Source of the DNA: Amblyomma americanum
Taxonomy: Eukaryota; Arthropoda; Arachnida; Ixodida; Ixodidae
Reading direction: 5' to 3'
Assembly (NCBI RefSeq): GCF_052857255.1
Contig: NC_135500.1
Location: 45,014,772 to 45,078,771, forward strand
Length of the DNA: 64,000 nucleotides
Below the pieces are notes generated by a model. That model searched no databases, was not told where the DNA came from, and was given only the letters and a program-made list of their open reading frames with translations. Each line of letters opens with the position of its first letter. Position 1 is the stretch's first letter. Positions 10,167 to 22,861 of the stretch are shown here, in pieces. The position numbers were made by a program, and so were the translations under genes.

Positions 10167-13100
10167 CGTATCACACGGACACTTGTACAACCAATGTGTT
10201 CAGTTCTAGCTTGTTTACGTATAAAACAGCGTGTTTCTTTGTATTAGGCACGAATACATGCTTTTCTCGAACTTATGAGAGAAAAAGATTTGACGCGTAT
10301 CACACGGACACTTGTAAAACCGATGTGTTCAGATTTAGCTTGTTTCGGTCTAAAACAGCTTGTTGCGCTGTATTAAGCACGAATACATGCTTTTCGCGTA
10401 GGTATGAGAGAAAACGTTTTGACGCCTATCACATGAACACTTGCAAAACCGATGTGTTTGGATCTAGCTCGTTTTGGTCTAAAACAGCTTGTTTCGTCAT
10501 ATGAAGCACGAATACATGCTTTTCGCACAGTTATAAGAGAAAACGTTTTGACGCGTATCACACAGACACTTGTAAAACCGATGTGTTCAGATGTAGCTTG
10601 TTTTGGTGTAAAACAGCTTGTTGCTTTGTATTAGGCACGAATACATGCTTTTCGCGCAGGTATAAAAGAAAAAGTTTTGGCGCCTATCACAAGGACACTT
10701 GCAAAACCGATGTGTTTAGATTTAGCTCGTTTCGGTCTAAAACAGCTTAATTCGTTGTTTTAGGCACGAATACACGCTTTTCGCGAAGTTCTGAGAGAAA
10801 AATATTTGACGCGTATCACACGGACACTTGTAAAACCGATGTGCTCAGATCTAGCTCGTTTTGGTAGAAAACAGCTTGTTTCGTTGTATTAAGCACGAAT
10901 ACATGCTTTTCGCGAACTTATGAGCGAAAACGTTTTGACGCCTATCACACGGACACTTGCAAAACCGATGTTTTTGGATCAAGCTCGTTTTGGTCTAAAA
11001 CAGCTCTTTTCGTTGTATGAAGCACAAATACAAGCTTTTCGCGCAGTTATAAGAGAAAACGTTTGACGCGTATCACACGGGCACTTGTAAAACCGATGTG
11101 TTCAGATCTAGCTTGTTTTGGTATAAAACAGCTTGTTTTTTTGTATTAGGCACGAATACATGCTTTTCGCGCAGGTATGAAAGAAAAAGTTTTGACGCCT
11201 ATCACACAGACACTTGCAAAACCGATGTTTAGATCTAGCTCGTTTCGGTATAAAACAGCTTGTCTCGTTTTAAGCAAGAATACATGCTTTTCGCGAAGTT
11301 ATGAGAGAAAAAGGACGCGTATCACACGGACACTTCTAAACCAATGTGTTCAGATCTAGCTCGTTTTGGTCAAAAAAAGCTTGTTTCATTGTATTGAGCA
11401 CGAATACATGCTTTTCGCGAACTTATGAGAGAAAAAGCTTTGACGCGTATCACACGGACACTTGTAAAACCGATGTGTTTACAATTAGCTCGTTTCGGTC
11501 TAAAACAGCTTGTTTCTTTGTTTTAAGAACGAATACATGCTTTTCGCGCCGTTATGAGAGAAAAAGATTTGACGCCTATCACACGGACACTTGCAAAACT
11601 GATGTGTTTGGATCTAGCTCGTTTTGGTCTAAAACAGCTTGTTTCGTAGTATTAAGCACGAATACATGCTTTTTGCGCTGTTATAAGAGAAAACGTTTTC
11701 ACGCGTATCACACGGACACTTGTAAATCCGATGTGTTCTGATCTAGCTCGTTTTGGTCTAAAACAGCTTGCTTCGTTGTATTAAACACGAATACGTGCTT
11801 TTCGTGCAGTTATCAGAGCAAAAGTTTTGACGCATATCACACGGACACTTGTAAAATCGCTGTGTTCAGAATTAACTCGTTTCGTTCTAAAACAACTTGT
11901 TTCGTTGTATTAAGCACGAATACATGTTTGTCGCGTAGGTATGAGAGAAAACGTTTTGACGCCTATCACACGAACACTTGCAAAACCGATGTGTTTGGAT
12001 CTAGCTCGTTTTGGTCTAAAACAGCTTGTTTCGTTGTATGAAGCACGAATACATGCTTTTCGCGCTGTTATAAGAGCAAACGTTTTCACGCGTATCACAC
12101 GGACACTTGTAAAACCGATGTGTTCTGATCTAGCTCGTTTTGGTCTAAAACAGCTTGCTTCGTTGTATTAAACACGAATACGTGCTTTTCGTGCAGTTAT
12201 CAGAGCAAAAGTTTTGACGCATATCACACGGACACTTGTAAAATCGCTGTGTTCAGAATTAACTCGTTTCGGTCTAAAACAACTTGTTTCGTTGTATTAG
12301 GCACGAATACATGTTTTCGCGCAGTTATAAGAGAAAAACTTTTGACGCGTATCACATGGACACTTGTAAGACCGATGTGTTCAGATTTAGCTCGTTTCGG
12401 TCTAAAGCAGCTTGTCTCGTTGTATTAAGCACGAATACATGCTTTTCGCGCAGTTCATAACTTCAGAAACAGTTTTCACGCGTATCACACGGACACTTGT
12501 AAAATCGAGGTGTTCAGATCTTGCTCGTTTTGGTCTAAAACAGCTTGTTTCGTTGTATTAAGCACGAATACCCGCTTTTCGCGAAGTTATGAGAGAAAAA
12601 GTTTTGACGCTTATCACACGGACACTTGTAAAACCGATGTGTTCAGATCTAGATCGTTTTGTCTAAAACAGCTTGCTTCGTTGTATTAAGCACGAATACA
12701 TGCTTTTTGCGCAGTTGTAAGAGAAAAAGTTTTGACGCGTATCACAGGGACACTTGTAAAACCGGTGTTCAGATTTCGCTCGTTTCGGTCTAAAACAGCC
12801 TGTCTCGTTGTATTAAGCACGAATACATGCTTTTCGCGCAGTTATTAGGGAAAACGTTTTCACGCGTATCACACGGACACTTGTAAAATCGATGTGTTCA
12901 GATCTAGCTCGTTTTGGTCAAAAACAGCTTGTTTCGTTGTATTAGGCACGAATACATGCTTTTCGCGCAGTTTTGAGAGAAAAGGTTTTGACGCGTATCA
13001 CACGGACACTTGTAAATCCGATGAGTTCAGGTTTAGCTCGTTTCGGTCTAAAAGAGCTTGTCTCGTTGTATTAAACACGAATACATGCTTTTCGCGCAGT

Positions 13101-13739
13101 TATGAGAGAAAAAGATTTGACGCGTATCAAACGGACACTTGTAAAACCGATCCGTTCAGATTTAGCTCGTTTCGGTCTAAAACAGCTGGTTTCGTTGTAT
13201 TAAGCACGAATACTTGCTTTTCGCGCACGTATGAAAGAAAAAGTTTTGACGCATATCACACGGACACTTGTAAAACCGATATGTTCAGATCTAGCTCGTT
13301 TTGGCCTAAAACAGCTTGTTTCGTTGTATTAAGCACGAATACATGCTTTTCGCAAACTTATTAGAGAAAAATTTTTGACGCGTATCACACGGACACTTGT
13401 AAATCCGATGGGTTCAGATCTAGCTCGCTTTGGTCTAAAACAGCTTGTTTCGTTGTATTAAGCACTAGTACATGCTTTTCGCGCAGTTATGAGAGAAAAA
13501 GTTTTGAGGCCTATCACACGGACACTTGCAAAAAGCGATGTGTTCAGATCTAGCTCGTTTCGGTCTAAAACAGCTTGTCTCGTTGTATTAAGCACGAATA
13601 TATGCTTTTCGCGCAGTTATCAGAGACAAAGTTTTGACGCGTATCACACGGACACTTGTAAATCCGATAGGTTCAGATCTAGCTCGCTTTGGTCTAAAAC
13701 AGCTTGTTTCGTTGTATTAAGCACTAGTACATGCTTTTC
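10167..13739 (+). repeat. Higher-order unit A5 and transition to the next family
   Basis: The start monomer at 10167 matches A4 at an offset of 1,419 up to about 10,900. The unit then continues with monomers matching A2 and A3, such as 11,346-11,741 matching 6840-7235. A local block at about 11,690-11,880 is repeated about 370 bp later at about 12,060-12,250, which looks like a three-monomer duplication. It ends with the GCAAAAAGCG insertion monomer at about 13,533 and two ACTAGT monomers near 13,464 and 13,722. The right border with the 2,936-bp family is placed at about 13,740 by eye. Confidence 0.75.
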
Positions 13740-15295
13740 GCGAGCTTATGAGAGAAAAGGATTTGACGCGTATCACACGGACACTTGTGAAAACCGATGT
13801 GTTCAGATTTAGCTTGTTTCGGTCTAAAACAGCTTGTTGCGCTGTATTAAGCACGAATACATGCTTGTCGCGTAGGTATGAGAGAAAACGTTTTGACGCC
13901 TATCACACGAACACTTGCAAAACCGATGTGTTTGGATCTAGCTCGTTTTGGTCTAAAACAGCTTGTTTCGTTGTATGAAGCACGAATACATGCTTTTCGC
14001 ACAGTTATAAGAGAAAACGTTTTGACGCGTATCACACAGACACTTTTAAAACCGATGTGTTCAGATCTAGCTTGTTTTGGTATAAAACAGCTTGTTGCTT
14101 TGTATTAGGCACGAATACATGCTTTTCGCGCAGGTATGAAAGAAAAAGTTTTGGCGCCTATCACACGGACACTTGCAAAACCGATGTGTTTATATTTAGC
14201 TCGTTTCGGTCTAAAACAGCTTGTTTTGTTGTTTTAAGAACGAATACATGCTTTTCGCGCAGTTATGAGAGAAAACGTTTTGACGCCTATCACACGGACA
14301 CTTGCAAAACCCAAGTTTTTGGATCAGGCCCGTTTTGGTCTAAAACAGCTCTTTTCGTTGTATTAAGCACGAATACATGTTTTCGCGCAGTTATAAGAGA
14401 AAAAGTTTTGACGCGTATCACATGGACACTTGTAAAACCGATGTGTTCAGATTTAGGTCGTTTCGGTCTAAAACAGCTTGCCGCGTTGTATTAAACACGA
14501 ATACATGCTTTTCGCGCAGTTCATAACTTCAGAAAAAGTTTTCACGCGTATCACACGGACAATTATAAAATCGAGGTGTTCAGATCTAGCTCGTTTTGGT
14601 CTAAAACAGCTTGTTTCGTTGTAATAAGCACGAGTATATGCTTTTCGCGAACTTATGAGAGAAAAAGTATCGACGCGTATCACACGGACACTTGTAAAAG
14701 TGATGTGTTAAGATTTAGCTCATTTCTGTCTAAAACAGCTTGTTTCGTTGCATTAATTACGAATACATGCTTTTCGCGAAGTTATGAGAGAAAAAGTTTT
14801 GACGCGTATCACAAGGACACTTGCAAAACCGATGTGTTTAGATTTAGCTCGATTCGGTCTAAAACAGCTTATTTCGTTGTTTTAAGCACGAATACACGCT
14901 TTTCGCGAAGTTATGAGAGAAAAAGACGCGTATCACACGGACACTTGTAAAACCGATGTGGTCAGATCTAGCTCGTTTTGGTCTAAAACAGCTTGTTTCG
15001 TTGTATTAAGCACGAATACATGCTTTTCGCGAACTTATGAGAAAAAGTTTTGACGCGTATCACACAGACACTTGTAAACCAATGTGTTCAAAATTAGCTC
15101 GTTTCGGTCTAAAACAGCTTGTTTCGTTGCTTTAAGAACGATTACATGCGTTTCGCGCAGTTATGAGAGAAAACGTTATGACGCCTATCACACGGACACT
15201 TGTAAAACCGATATGTTCAGATATAACTCGTCTCGGTCTAAAACAGCTTGTTTCGTTGTATTAAGCACGAATACATGTTTTCGCGCAGTTATAAG

Positions 15296-15320
15296 AGAAA
15301 AAGTTTTGACACTTGTAAAA
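15296..15320 (+). repeat. Marker monomer with 15-bp deletion (first of 9)
   Basis: Here GTTTTGAC runs directly into ACTTGTAAAACC, dropping the 15 bases GCGTATCACACGGAC. The deletion lies between two GAC copies, so a short-repeat slip or exchange could have made it. Copies lie near 15,300, 18,236, 35,157, 43,355, 49,000, 51,413, 56,030, 58,316 and 60,345. Each is followed about 100 bp later by a CATAACTTCAG monomer, so the two variants travel together. The type is absent from the first 15 kb. Confidence 0.9.
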
Positions 15321-15715
15321 CCGATCTGTTCAGATTTAGCTCGTCTCGGTCTAAAACAGCTTGTCTCGTCGTATTAAGCACGAATACATGCTTTTCGCGC
15401 AGTTCATAACTTCAGAAAAAGTTTTCACGCGTATCACACGGACACTTGTAAAATCGACGTGTTGAGATCTACCTCATTTTGGTCTAAAACAGCTTGTTTT
15501 TTTGTATTAAGCACGAATATATCCTTTTCGCGCAGTTATGAGAGAAAAAGTTTTGACGCGTATCACACGGACACTTGTAAAACCGATGCGTTCAGATTTA
15601 GCTCGTTTCGGTCTAAAACAGCTTGTTTCGTTGCATTAATCACGAATACATGCTTTTCGCGCAGGTATGAAAGAAAAAGTTTTGAAGCCTATCACATGGA
15701 CACTTGCAAAACCGA

Positions 15716-15734
15716 TGTTTAGAATTCCGTTTCG
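15716..15734 (+). repeat. Marker monomer with EcoRI site (first of 14)
   Basis: The usual GATGTGTTCAGATCTAGCTC is shortened to GATGTTTAGAATTCC, creating a GAATTC site. Copies start at 15,722, 18,658, 30,467, 31,365, 33,669, 35,578, 42,892, 48,407, 50,818, 53,378, 55,437, 57,722, 59,751 and 63,853. Most are linked to GGCCTATCAC and CGGGCAC upstream and to the GTTTTAAGCA short form downstream. None occurs before 15.7 kb or between 18.7 and 30.4 kb. Confidence 0.92.
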
Positions 15735-16675
15735 GTCTAAAACAGCTTGTCTTGTTTTAAGCAATACATGCTTTTCGCGATGTTATGAGAGAAAAAGTTT
15801 TGACGCGTATCACAAGGACACTTGCTAAACCGATGTGTTTATATTTAGCTCGTTTCGGTCTAAAGCAGCTTATTTCGTTGTTTTAAGCACGAATACACGC
15901 TTTTCGCGAAGTTATGAGAGAAAAAGATTTGACGCGTATCACACGGACACTTGTAAAAGTGATGTATTCAGATTTAGCTCGTTTTGGTCAAAAACAGCTT
16001 GCTTCGTTGTATTAAGCACGAATACATGCTTTTCGCGCAAATATAGGAGAAAAAGTTTTGACGCGTATCACAGGGACACTTGTAAAACCGGTGTTCAGAC
16101 TTAGCTCGTTGCGGTCTAAAACAGCTTGTCTCGTTGTATTAAGCACGAATACACGTTTTTCGCAATGTTATGAGAGAAAAAGATTTGACGCTTATCACAC
16201 GGACACTTGTAAAACCGATGTGTTCAGATCTAGATCGTTTTGTCTAAAACAGCTTGCTTCGTTGTATTAAGCACGAATACATGCTTTTCGCGCAGTTATG
16301 AGAGAAAAGGTTTTGACGCGTATCACACGGACACTTGTAAAACCGATGTGTTCAGATTTAGCTCGTTTCGGTATAAAACAGCTTGTCTCGTTGTAATAAA
16401 CACGAATACATGCTTTTCGCGCAGTTATGAGAGAAAAAGTTTTGACGCATATCACACGGACACTTGTAAAACCGATGTGTTGAGATCTAGCTCGTTTTGG
16501 CCTAAAACAGCTTGTTTCGTTGTATTAAGCACGAATACATGCTTTTCGCAAACTTATCAGAGAAAACGTTTTTACGCGTATCACACGGACACTTGTAAAT
16601 CCGATGGGTTCAGATCTAGCTCGCTTTGGTCTAAAACAGCTTGTTTCGTTGTAATAAGCACTAGTACATGCTTTT

Positions 16676-19611
16676 CGCGAACTTATGAGCGAAAAAGTTT
16701 TGACGCGTATCACACGGACACTTGTAAAACCGATGTGTTCAGATTTAGCTTGTTTCGGTCTAAAACAGCTTGTTGCGCTGTATTAAGCACGAATACATGC
16801 TTGTCGCGTAGGTATGAGAGAAAACGTTTTGACGCCTATCACACGAACACTTGCAAAACCGATGCGTTTGGATCTAGCTCGTTTTGGTCTAAAACAGCTT
16901 GTTTCGTTGTATGAAGCACGAATACATGCTTTTCGCACAGTTATAAGAGAAAACGTTTTGACGCGTATCACACAGACACTTTTAAAACCGATGTGTTCAG
17001 ATCTAGCTTGTTTTGGTATAAAACAGCTTGTTGCTTTGTATTAGGCACGAATACATGCTTTTCGCGCAGGTATGAAAGAAAAAGTTTTGGCGCCTATCAC
17101 ACGGACACTTGCAAAACCGATGTGTTTATATTTAGCTCGTTTCGGTCTAAAACAGCTTGTTTTGTTGTTTTAAGAACGAATACATGCTTTTCGCGCAGTT
17201 ATGAGAGAAAACGTTTTGACGCCTATCACACGGACACTTGCAAAACCCAAGTTTTTGGATCAAGCCCGTTTTGGTCTAAAACAGCTCTTTTCGTTGTATT
17301 AAGCACGAATACATGTTTTCGCGCAGTTATAAGAGAAAAAGTTTTGACGCGTATCACATGGACACTTGTAAAACCGATGTGTTCAGATTTAGGTCGTTTC
17401 GGTCTAAAACAGCTTGCCGCGTTGTATTAAACACGAATACATGCTTTTCGCGCAGTTCATAACTTCAGAAAAAGTTTTCACGCGTATCACACGGACAATT
17501 ATAAAATCGAGGTGTTCAGATCTAGCTCGTTTTGGTCTAAAACAGCTTGTTTCGTTGTAATAAGCACGAGTATATGCTTTTCGCGAACTTATGAGAGAAA
17601 AAGTATCGACGCGTATCACACGGACACTTGTAAAAGTGATGTGTTAAGATTTAGCTCATTTCTGTCTAAAACAGCTTGTTTCGTTGCATTAATTACGAAT
17701 ACATGCTTTTCGCGAAGTTATGAGAGAAAAAGTTTTGACGCGTATCACAAGGACACTTGCAAAACCGATGTGTTTAGATTTAGCTCGATTCGGTCTAAAA
17801 CAGCTTATTTCGTTGTTTTAAGCACGAATACACGCTTTTCGCGAAGTTATGAGAGAAAAAGACGCGTATCACACGGACACTTGTACAACCGATGTGGTCA
17901 GATCTAGCTCGTTTTGGTCTAAAACAGCTTGTTTCGTTGTATTAAGCACGAATACATGCTTTTCGCGAACTTATGAGAAAAAGTTTTGACGCGTATCACA
18001 CAGACACTTGTAAACCAATGTGTTCAAAATTAGCTCGTTTCGGTCTAAAACAGCTTGTTTCGTTGCTTTAAGAACGATTACATGCGTTTCGCGCAGTTAT
18101 GAGAGAAAACGTTATGACGCCTATCACACGGACACTTGTAAAACCGATATGTTCAGATATAACTCGTCTCGGTCTAAAACAGCTTGTTTCGTTGTATTAA
18201 GCACGAATACATGTTTTCGCGCAGTTATAAGAGAAAAAGTTTTGACACTTGTAAAACCGATCTGTTCAGATTTAGCTCGTCTCGGTCTAAAACAGCTTGT
18301 CTCGTCGTATTAAGCACGAATACATGCTTTTCGCGCAGTTCATAACTTCAGAAAAAGTTTTCACGCGTATCACACGGACACTTGTAAAATCGACGTGTTG
18401 AGATCTACCTCATTTTGGTCTAAAACAGCTTGTTTTTTTGTATTAAGCACGAATATATCCTTTTCGCGCAGTTATGAGAGAAAAAGTTTTGACGCGTATC
18501 ACACGGACACTTGTAAAACCGATGCGTTCAGATTTAGCTCGTTTCGGTCTAAAACAGCTTGTTTCGTTGCATTAATCACGAATACATGCTTTTCGCGCAG
18601 GTATGAAAGAAAAAGTTTTGAAGCCTATCACATGGACACTTGCAAAACCGATGTTTAGAATTCCGTTTCGGTCTAAAACAGCTTGTCTTGTTTTAAGCAA
18701 TACATGCTTTTCGCGATGTTATGAGAGAAAAAGTTTTGACGCGTATCACAAGGACACTTGCTAAACCGATGTGTTTATATTTAGCTCGTTTCGGTCTAAA
18801 GCAGCTTATTTCGTTGTTTTAAGCACGAATACACGCTTTTCGCGAAGTTATGAGAGAAAAAGATTTGACGCGTATCACACGGACACTTGTAAAAGTGATG
18901 TATTCAGATTTAGCTCGTTTTGGTCAAAAACAGCTTGCTTCGTTGTATTAAGCACGAATACATGCTTTTCGCGCAAATATAGGAGAAAAAGTTTTGACGC
19001 GTATCACAGGGACACTTGTAAAACCGGTGTTCAGACTTAGCTCGTTGCGGTCTAAAACAGCTTGTCTCGTTGTATTAAGCACGAATACACGTTTTTCGCA
19101 ATGTTATGAGAGAAAAAGATTTGACGCTTATCACACGGACACTTGTAAAACCGATGTGTTCAGATCTAGATCGTTTTGTCTAAAACAGCTTGCTTCGTTG
19201 TATTAAGCACGAATACATGCTTTTCGCGCAGTTATGAGAGAAAAGGTTTTGACGCGTATCACACGGACACTTGTAAAACCGATGTGTTCAGATTTAGCTC
19301 GTTTCGGTATAAAACAGCTTGTCTCGTTGTATTAAACACGAATACATGCTTTTCGCGCAGTTATGAGAGAAAAAGTTTTGACGCATATCACACGGACACT
19401 TGTAAAACCGATGTGTTGAGATCTAGCTCGTTTTGGCCTAAAACAGCTTGTTTCGTTGTATTAAGCACGAATACATGCTTTTCGCAAACTTATCAGAGAA
19501 AACGTTTTTACGCGTATCACACGGACACTTGTAAATCCGATGGGTTCAGATCTAGCTCGCTTTGGTCTAAAACAGCTTGTTTCGTTGTAATAAGCACTAG
19601 TACATGCTTTT
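16676..19611 (+). repeat. Higher-order unit B2 (2,936 bp, tandem copy of B1)
   Basis: This is the direct tandem copy of B1, carrying the same marker monomers: CATAACTTCAG at 17,455 and 18,338, the 15-bp deletion at about 18,236 and EcoRI at 18,658. Similarity to B1 ends near 19,611, where B2 continues into a GCAGTT/GAGGCC monomer and B1 instead re-enters the B2 start. About 17,240 onward also matches 34,160 onward at an offset of 16,920-16,921, so B2 is the copy shared with the large duplication. Confidence 0.9.
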
Positions 19612-20495
19612 CGCGCAGTTATGAGAGAAAAAGTTTTGAGGCCTATCACACGGACACTTGTAAAACCGATGTGTTCAGATCTAGCTCGTTTCGGTCTAAA
19701 ACAGCTTGTCTCGTTGTATTAAGCACGAATACATGCTTTTTGCGCAGTTATCAGAGACAAAGTTTTCACGCGTATCACACGGACACTTGTAAAACCGATG
19801 TCTTCAGTTCTAGCTTGTTTTCGTATAAAACAGCTTGTTTCTTTGTATTAGGCACGAATACATGCTTTTCGCGAACTTATGAGAGAAAAAGATTTGACGC
19901 GTATCACACGGACACTTGTAAAACCGATGTGTTCAGATTTAGCTTGTTTCGGTCTAAAACAGCTTGTTGCGCTGTATTAAGCACGAATACATGCTTGTCA
20001 CGTAGGTATGAGAGAAAACGTTTTGACGCCTATCACACGAACACTTGCAAAACCGATGTGTTTGGATCTAGCTCGTTTTGGTATAAAACAGCTTGTTGCT
20101 TTGTATTACGCACGAATACATGCTTTTCGCGCAGGTATGAAAGAAAAAGTTTTGGCGCCTATCACACGGACACTTGCAAAACCGATGTGTTTAGATCTAG
20201 CTTGTTTTGGTATAAAACAGCTTGTTTCTTTGTATTAGGCACGAATACATGCTTTTTGCGCAGGTATGAAAGAAAAAGTTTTCATGCGTATCACACGGAC
20301 ACTTGTAAAACCGATGTCTTCAGTTCTAGCTTGTTTTCGTATAAAACAGCTTGTTTCTTTGTATTAGGCACGATACATGCTTTTCGCGAACTTATGAGAG
20401 AAAAGGATTTGACGCGTATCACACGGACACTTCTAAAACCGATGTGTTCAGACTTAGCTTGTTTCGGTCTAAAACAGCTTGTTGCGCTGTATTAA
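19176..20495 (+). other. Longest open frame in the array (439 codons); judged non-coding
   Basis: About ten monomers are read in the one frame whose consensus has no stop. Each 43-residue period contains the short motifs SKTACF, NTCFS, YERK and AYHTDTCK, with three cysteines per period. A matching 439-codon frame lies at 36,096-37,415. Between the two I count five amino-acid-changing and two silent substitutions, close to what unselected drift gives. The frame starts inside a monomer, has no recognisable start context, and ends by ordinary monomer divergence. I recognise no protein family and do not consider it a gene. Confidence 0.85.
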
Positions 20496-22861
20496 GCACG
20501 AATACATGCTTGTCGCGTAGGTATGAGAGAAAACGTTTTGACGCCTATCACACGAACACTTGCAAATCCGATGTGTTTGGATCTAGCTCGTTTTGGTCTA
20601 AAACAGACTTGTTTCGTTGTATGAAGCACGAATACATGCTTTTCGCACAGTTATAAGAGAAAACGTTTTGACGCGTATCACACAGACACTTGTAAAACCG
20701 ATGTGTTCAGATCTAGCTTGTTTTGGTATAAAACAGCTTGTTGCTTTGTATTAGGCAAGAATACATGCTTTTCGCGCAGGTATGAAAGAAAAAGTTTTGG
20801 CGCCTATCACACGGACACTTGCAAAACCGATGTGTTTAGATTTAGCTCGTTTCGGTCTAAAACAGCTTATTTCGTTGTTTTAAGCACGAATACACGCTTT
20901 TCGCGAAGTTATGAGAGAAAAATATTTGACGCGTATCACACGGACACTTGTAAAACCGATTTGTTTAGATTTAGCTCGCTTCAGTCTAAAACAGCTTATT
21001 TCGTTGTTTTAGGCACGAATACACGCTTTTCGCGAAGTTATGAGAGAAAAAGGACGCGTATCACACGGACACTTCTAAACCAATGTGTTCAGATCTAGCT
21101 CGTTTTGGTCTAAAAAAGCTTGTTTCGTTGTATTGAGCACGAATACATGCTTTTCGCGAACTTATGAGAGAAAAAGCTTTGACGCGTATCACACGGACAC
21201 TTGTAAAACCGATGTGTTTACAATTAGCTCGTTTCGGTCTAAAACAGCTTGTTTCGTTGTTTTAGGATCGAATACATGCTTTTCGCGCCGTTATGAGAGA
21301 AAAAGATTTGACGCATATCACACGGACACTTGTAAGACCGATGTGTTCAGATTTAGCTCGTTTCGGTCTAAAGCAGCTTGTCTCGTTGTATTAAGCACGA
21401 ATACATGCTTTTAGCGCAGTTCATAACTTCAGAAAGAGTTTTCACGCGTATCACACGGACACTTGTAAAATCGAGGTGTTCAGATCTTGCTCGTTTTGGT
21501 CTAAAACAGCTTGTTTCGTTGTATTAAGCACGAATACACGCTTTTCGCGAAGTTATGAGAGAAAAAGTTTTGACGCTTATCACACGGACACTTGTAAAAC
21601 CGATGTGTTCAGATCTAGATCGTTTTGTCTAAAACAGCTTGCTTCGTTGTATTAAGCACGAATACATGCTTTTTGCGCAGTTATAAGAGAAAAAGTTTTG
21701 ACGCGTATCACAGGGACACTTGTAAAACCGGTGTTCAGATTTAGCTCGTTTCGGTCTAAAACAGCCTGTCTCGTTGTATTAAGCACGAATACATGCTTTT
21801 CGCGCAGTTATTAGGGAAAACATTTTCACGCGTATCACACGGACACTTGTAAAATCGATGTGTTCAGATCTAGCTCGTTTTGGTCAAAAACAGCTTGTTT
21901 CGTTGTATTAGGCACGAATACATGCTTTTCGCGCAGTTATGAGAGAAAACGTTTGACGCGTATCACACGGGCACTTGTAAAACCGATGTGTTCAGATCTA
22001 GCTCGTTTTGGTATAAAACAGCTTGTTTCTTTGTATTAGGCACGAATACATGATTTTCGTGCACGTATGAAAAAAGTTTTGACGCATATCACACGGACAG
22101 TTGTAAAACCGATGTGTTCAGATCTAGCTCGTTTTGGCCTAAAACAGCTTGTTTCGTTGTATTAAGCACGAATACATGCTTTTCGCAAACTTATGAGAGA
22201 AAAAGTTTTGACGCGTATCACACGGACACTTGTAGATCCGATGGGTTCAGATCTAGCTCGCTTTAGTCTAAAACAGCTTGTTTCGTTGTATTAAGCACTA
22301 GTACATGCTTTTCGCGCAGTTATGAGAGAAAAAGTTTTGACGCATATCACACGGACAGTTGTAAAACCGATGTGTTCAGATCTAGCTCGTTTCGGTCTAA
22401 AACAGCTTGTCTCGTTGTATTAAGCACGAATACATGCTTTTCGCGCAGTTATCAGAGACAAAGTTTTGACGCGTATCACACAGACACTTGTAAATCCGAT
22501 GGGTTCAGATCTAGCTCGCCTTGGTCTAAAACAGCTTGTTTCGTTGTATTAAGCACTAGAACATGCTTTTCGCGAACTTATGAGAGAAAAGGATTTGACG
22601 CGTATCACACGGACACTTGTAAAACCGATGTGTTCAGATTTAGCTTGTTTCGGTCCAAAACAGCTTGTTGCGCTGTATTAAGCACGAATACATGCTTGTC
22701 GCGTAGGTATGAGAGAAAACGTTTTGACGCCTATCACACGAACACTTGCAAAACCGATGTGTTTGGATCTAGCTCGTTTTGGTCTAAAACAGCTTGTTTC
22801 GTTGTATGAAGCACGATACATGCTTTTCGCACATTTATAAGAGAAAACGTTTTGACGCGTA
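19612..22861 (+). repeat. Mosaic satellite segment between families B and C
   Basis: The segment 19,612-20,940 matches 36,532-37,860 at an offset of 16,920 and contains most of the 439-codon open frame. From about 21,070 to 21,410 it resembles family A (about 4525-4700), followed by a CATAACTTCAG monomer at 21,419 and a run like 12.5-12.9 kb. From about 22,357 it matches 38,761 onward at an offset of 16,404. It is therefore built from pieces of at least three other blocks joined in monomer phase. Confidence 0.8.

Larger units (their letters stand above)
13740..16675 (+). repeat. Higher-order unit B1 (2,936 bp)
   Basis: Nearly the whole segment recurs 2,936 bp downstream: 14,057 matches 16,993, 15,084 matches 18,020, 15,835 matches 18,771 and 16,240 matches 19,176. 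The shared rare variants include two CATAACTTCAG monomers (14,519 and 15,402), a 15-bp deletion monomer at about 15,300, an EcoRI site at 15,722 and a short AAAAAGACGCG monomer at about 14,922. The unit is about 23 monomers long, with net deletions of about 31 bp. Differences from B2 are scattered substitutions such as GGCCCG against AAGCCCG at about 14,327. Confidence 0.9.

Noticed and set aside
19176..20495. A functional gene in the 439-codon frame.
   Set aside because: Five replacement and two silent differences between the two copies, no recognisable family, and an end caused by ordinary monomer divergence argue against it. It is kept as a note only.
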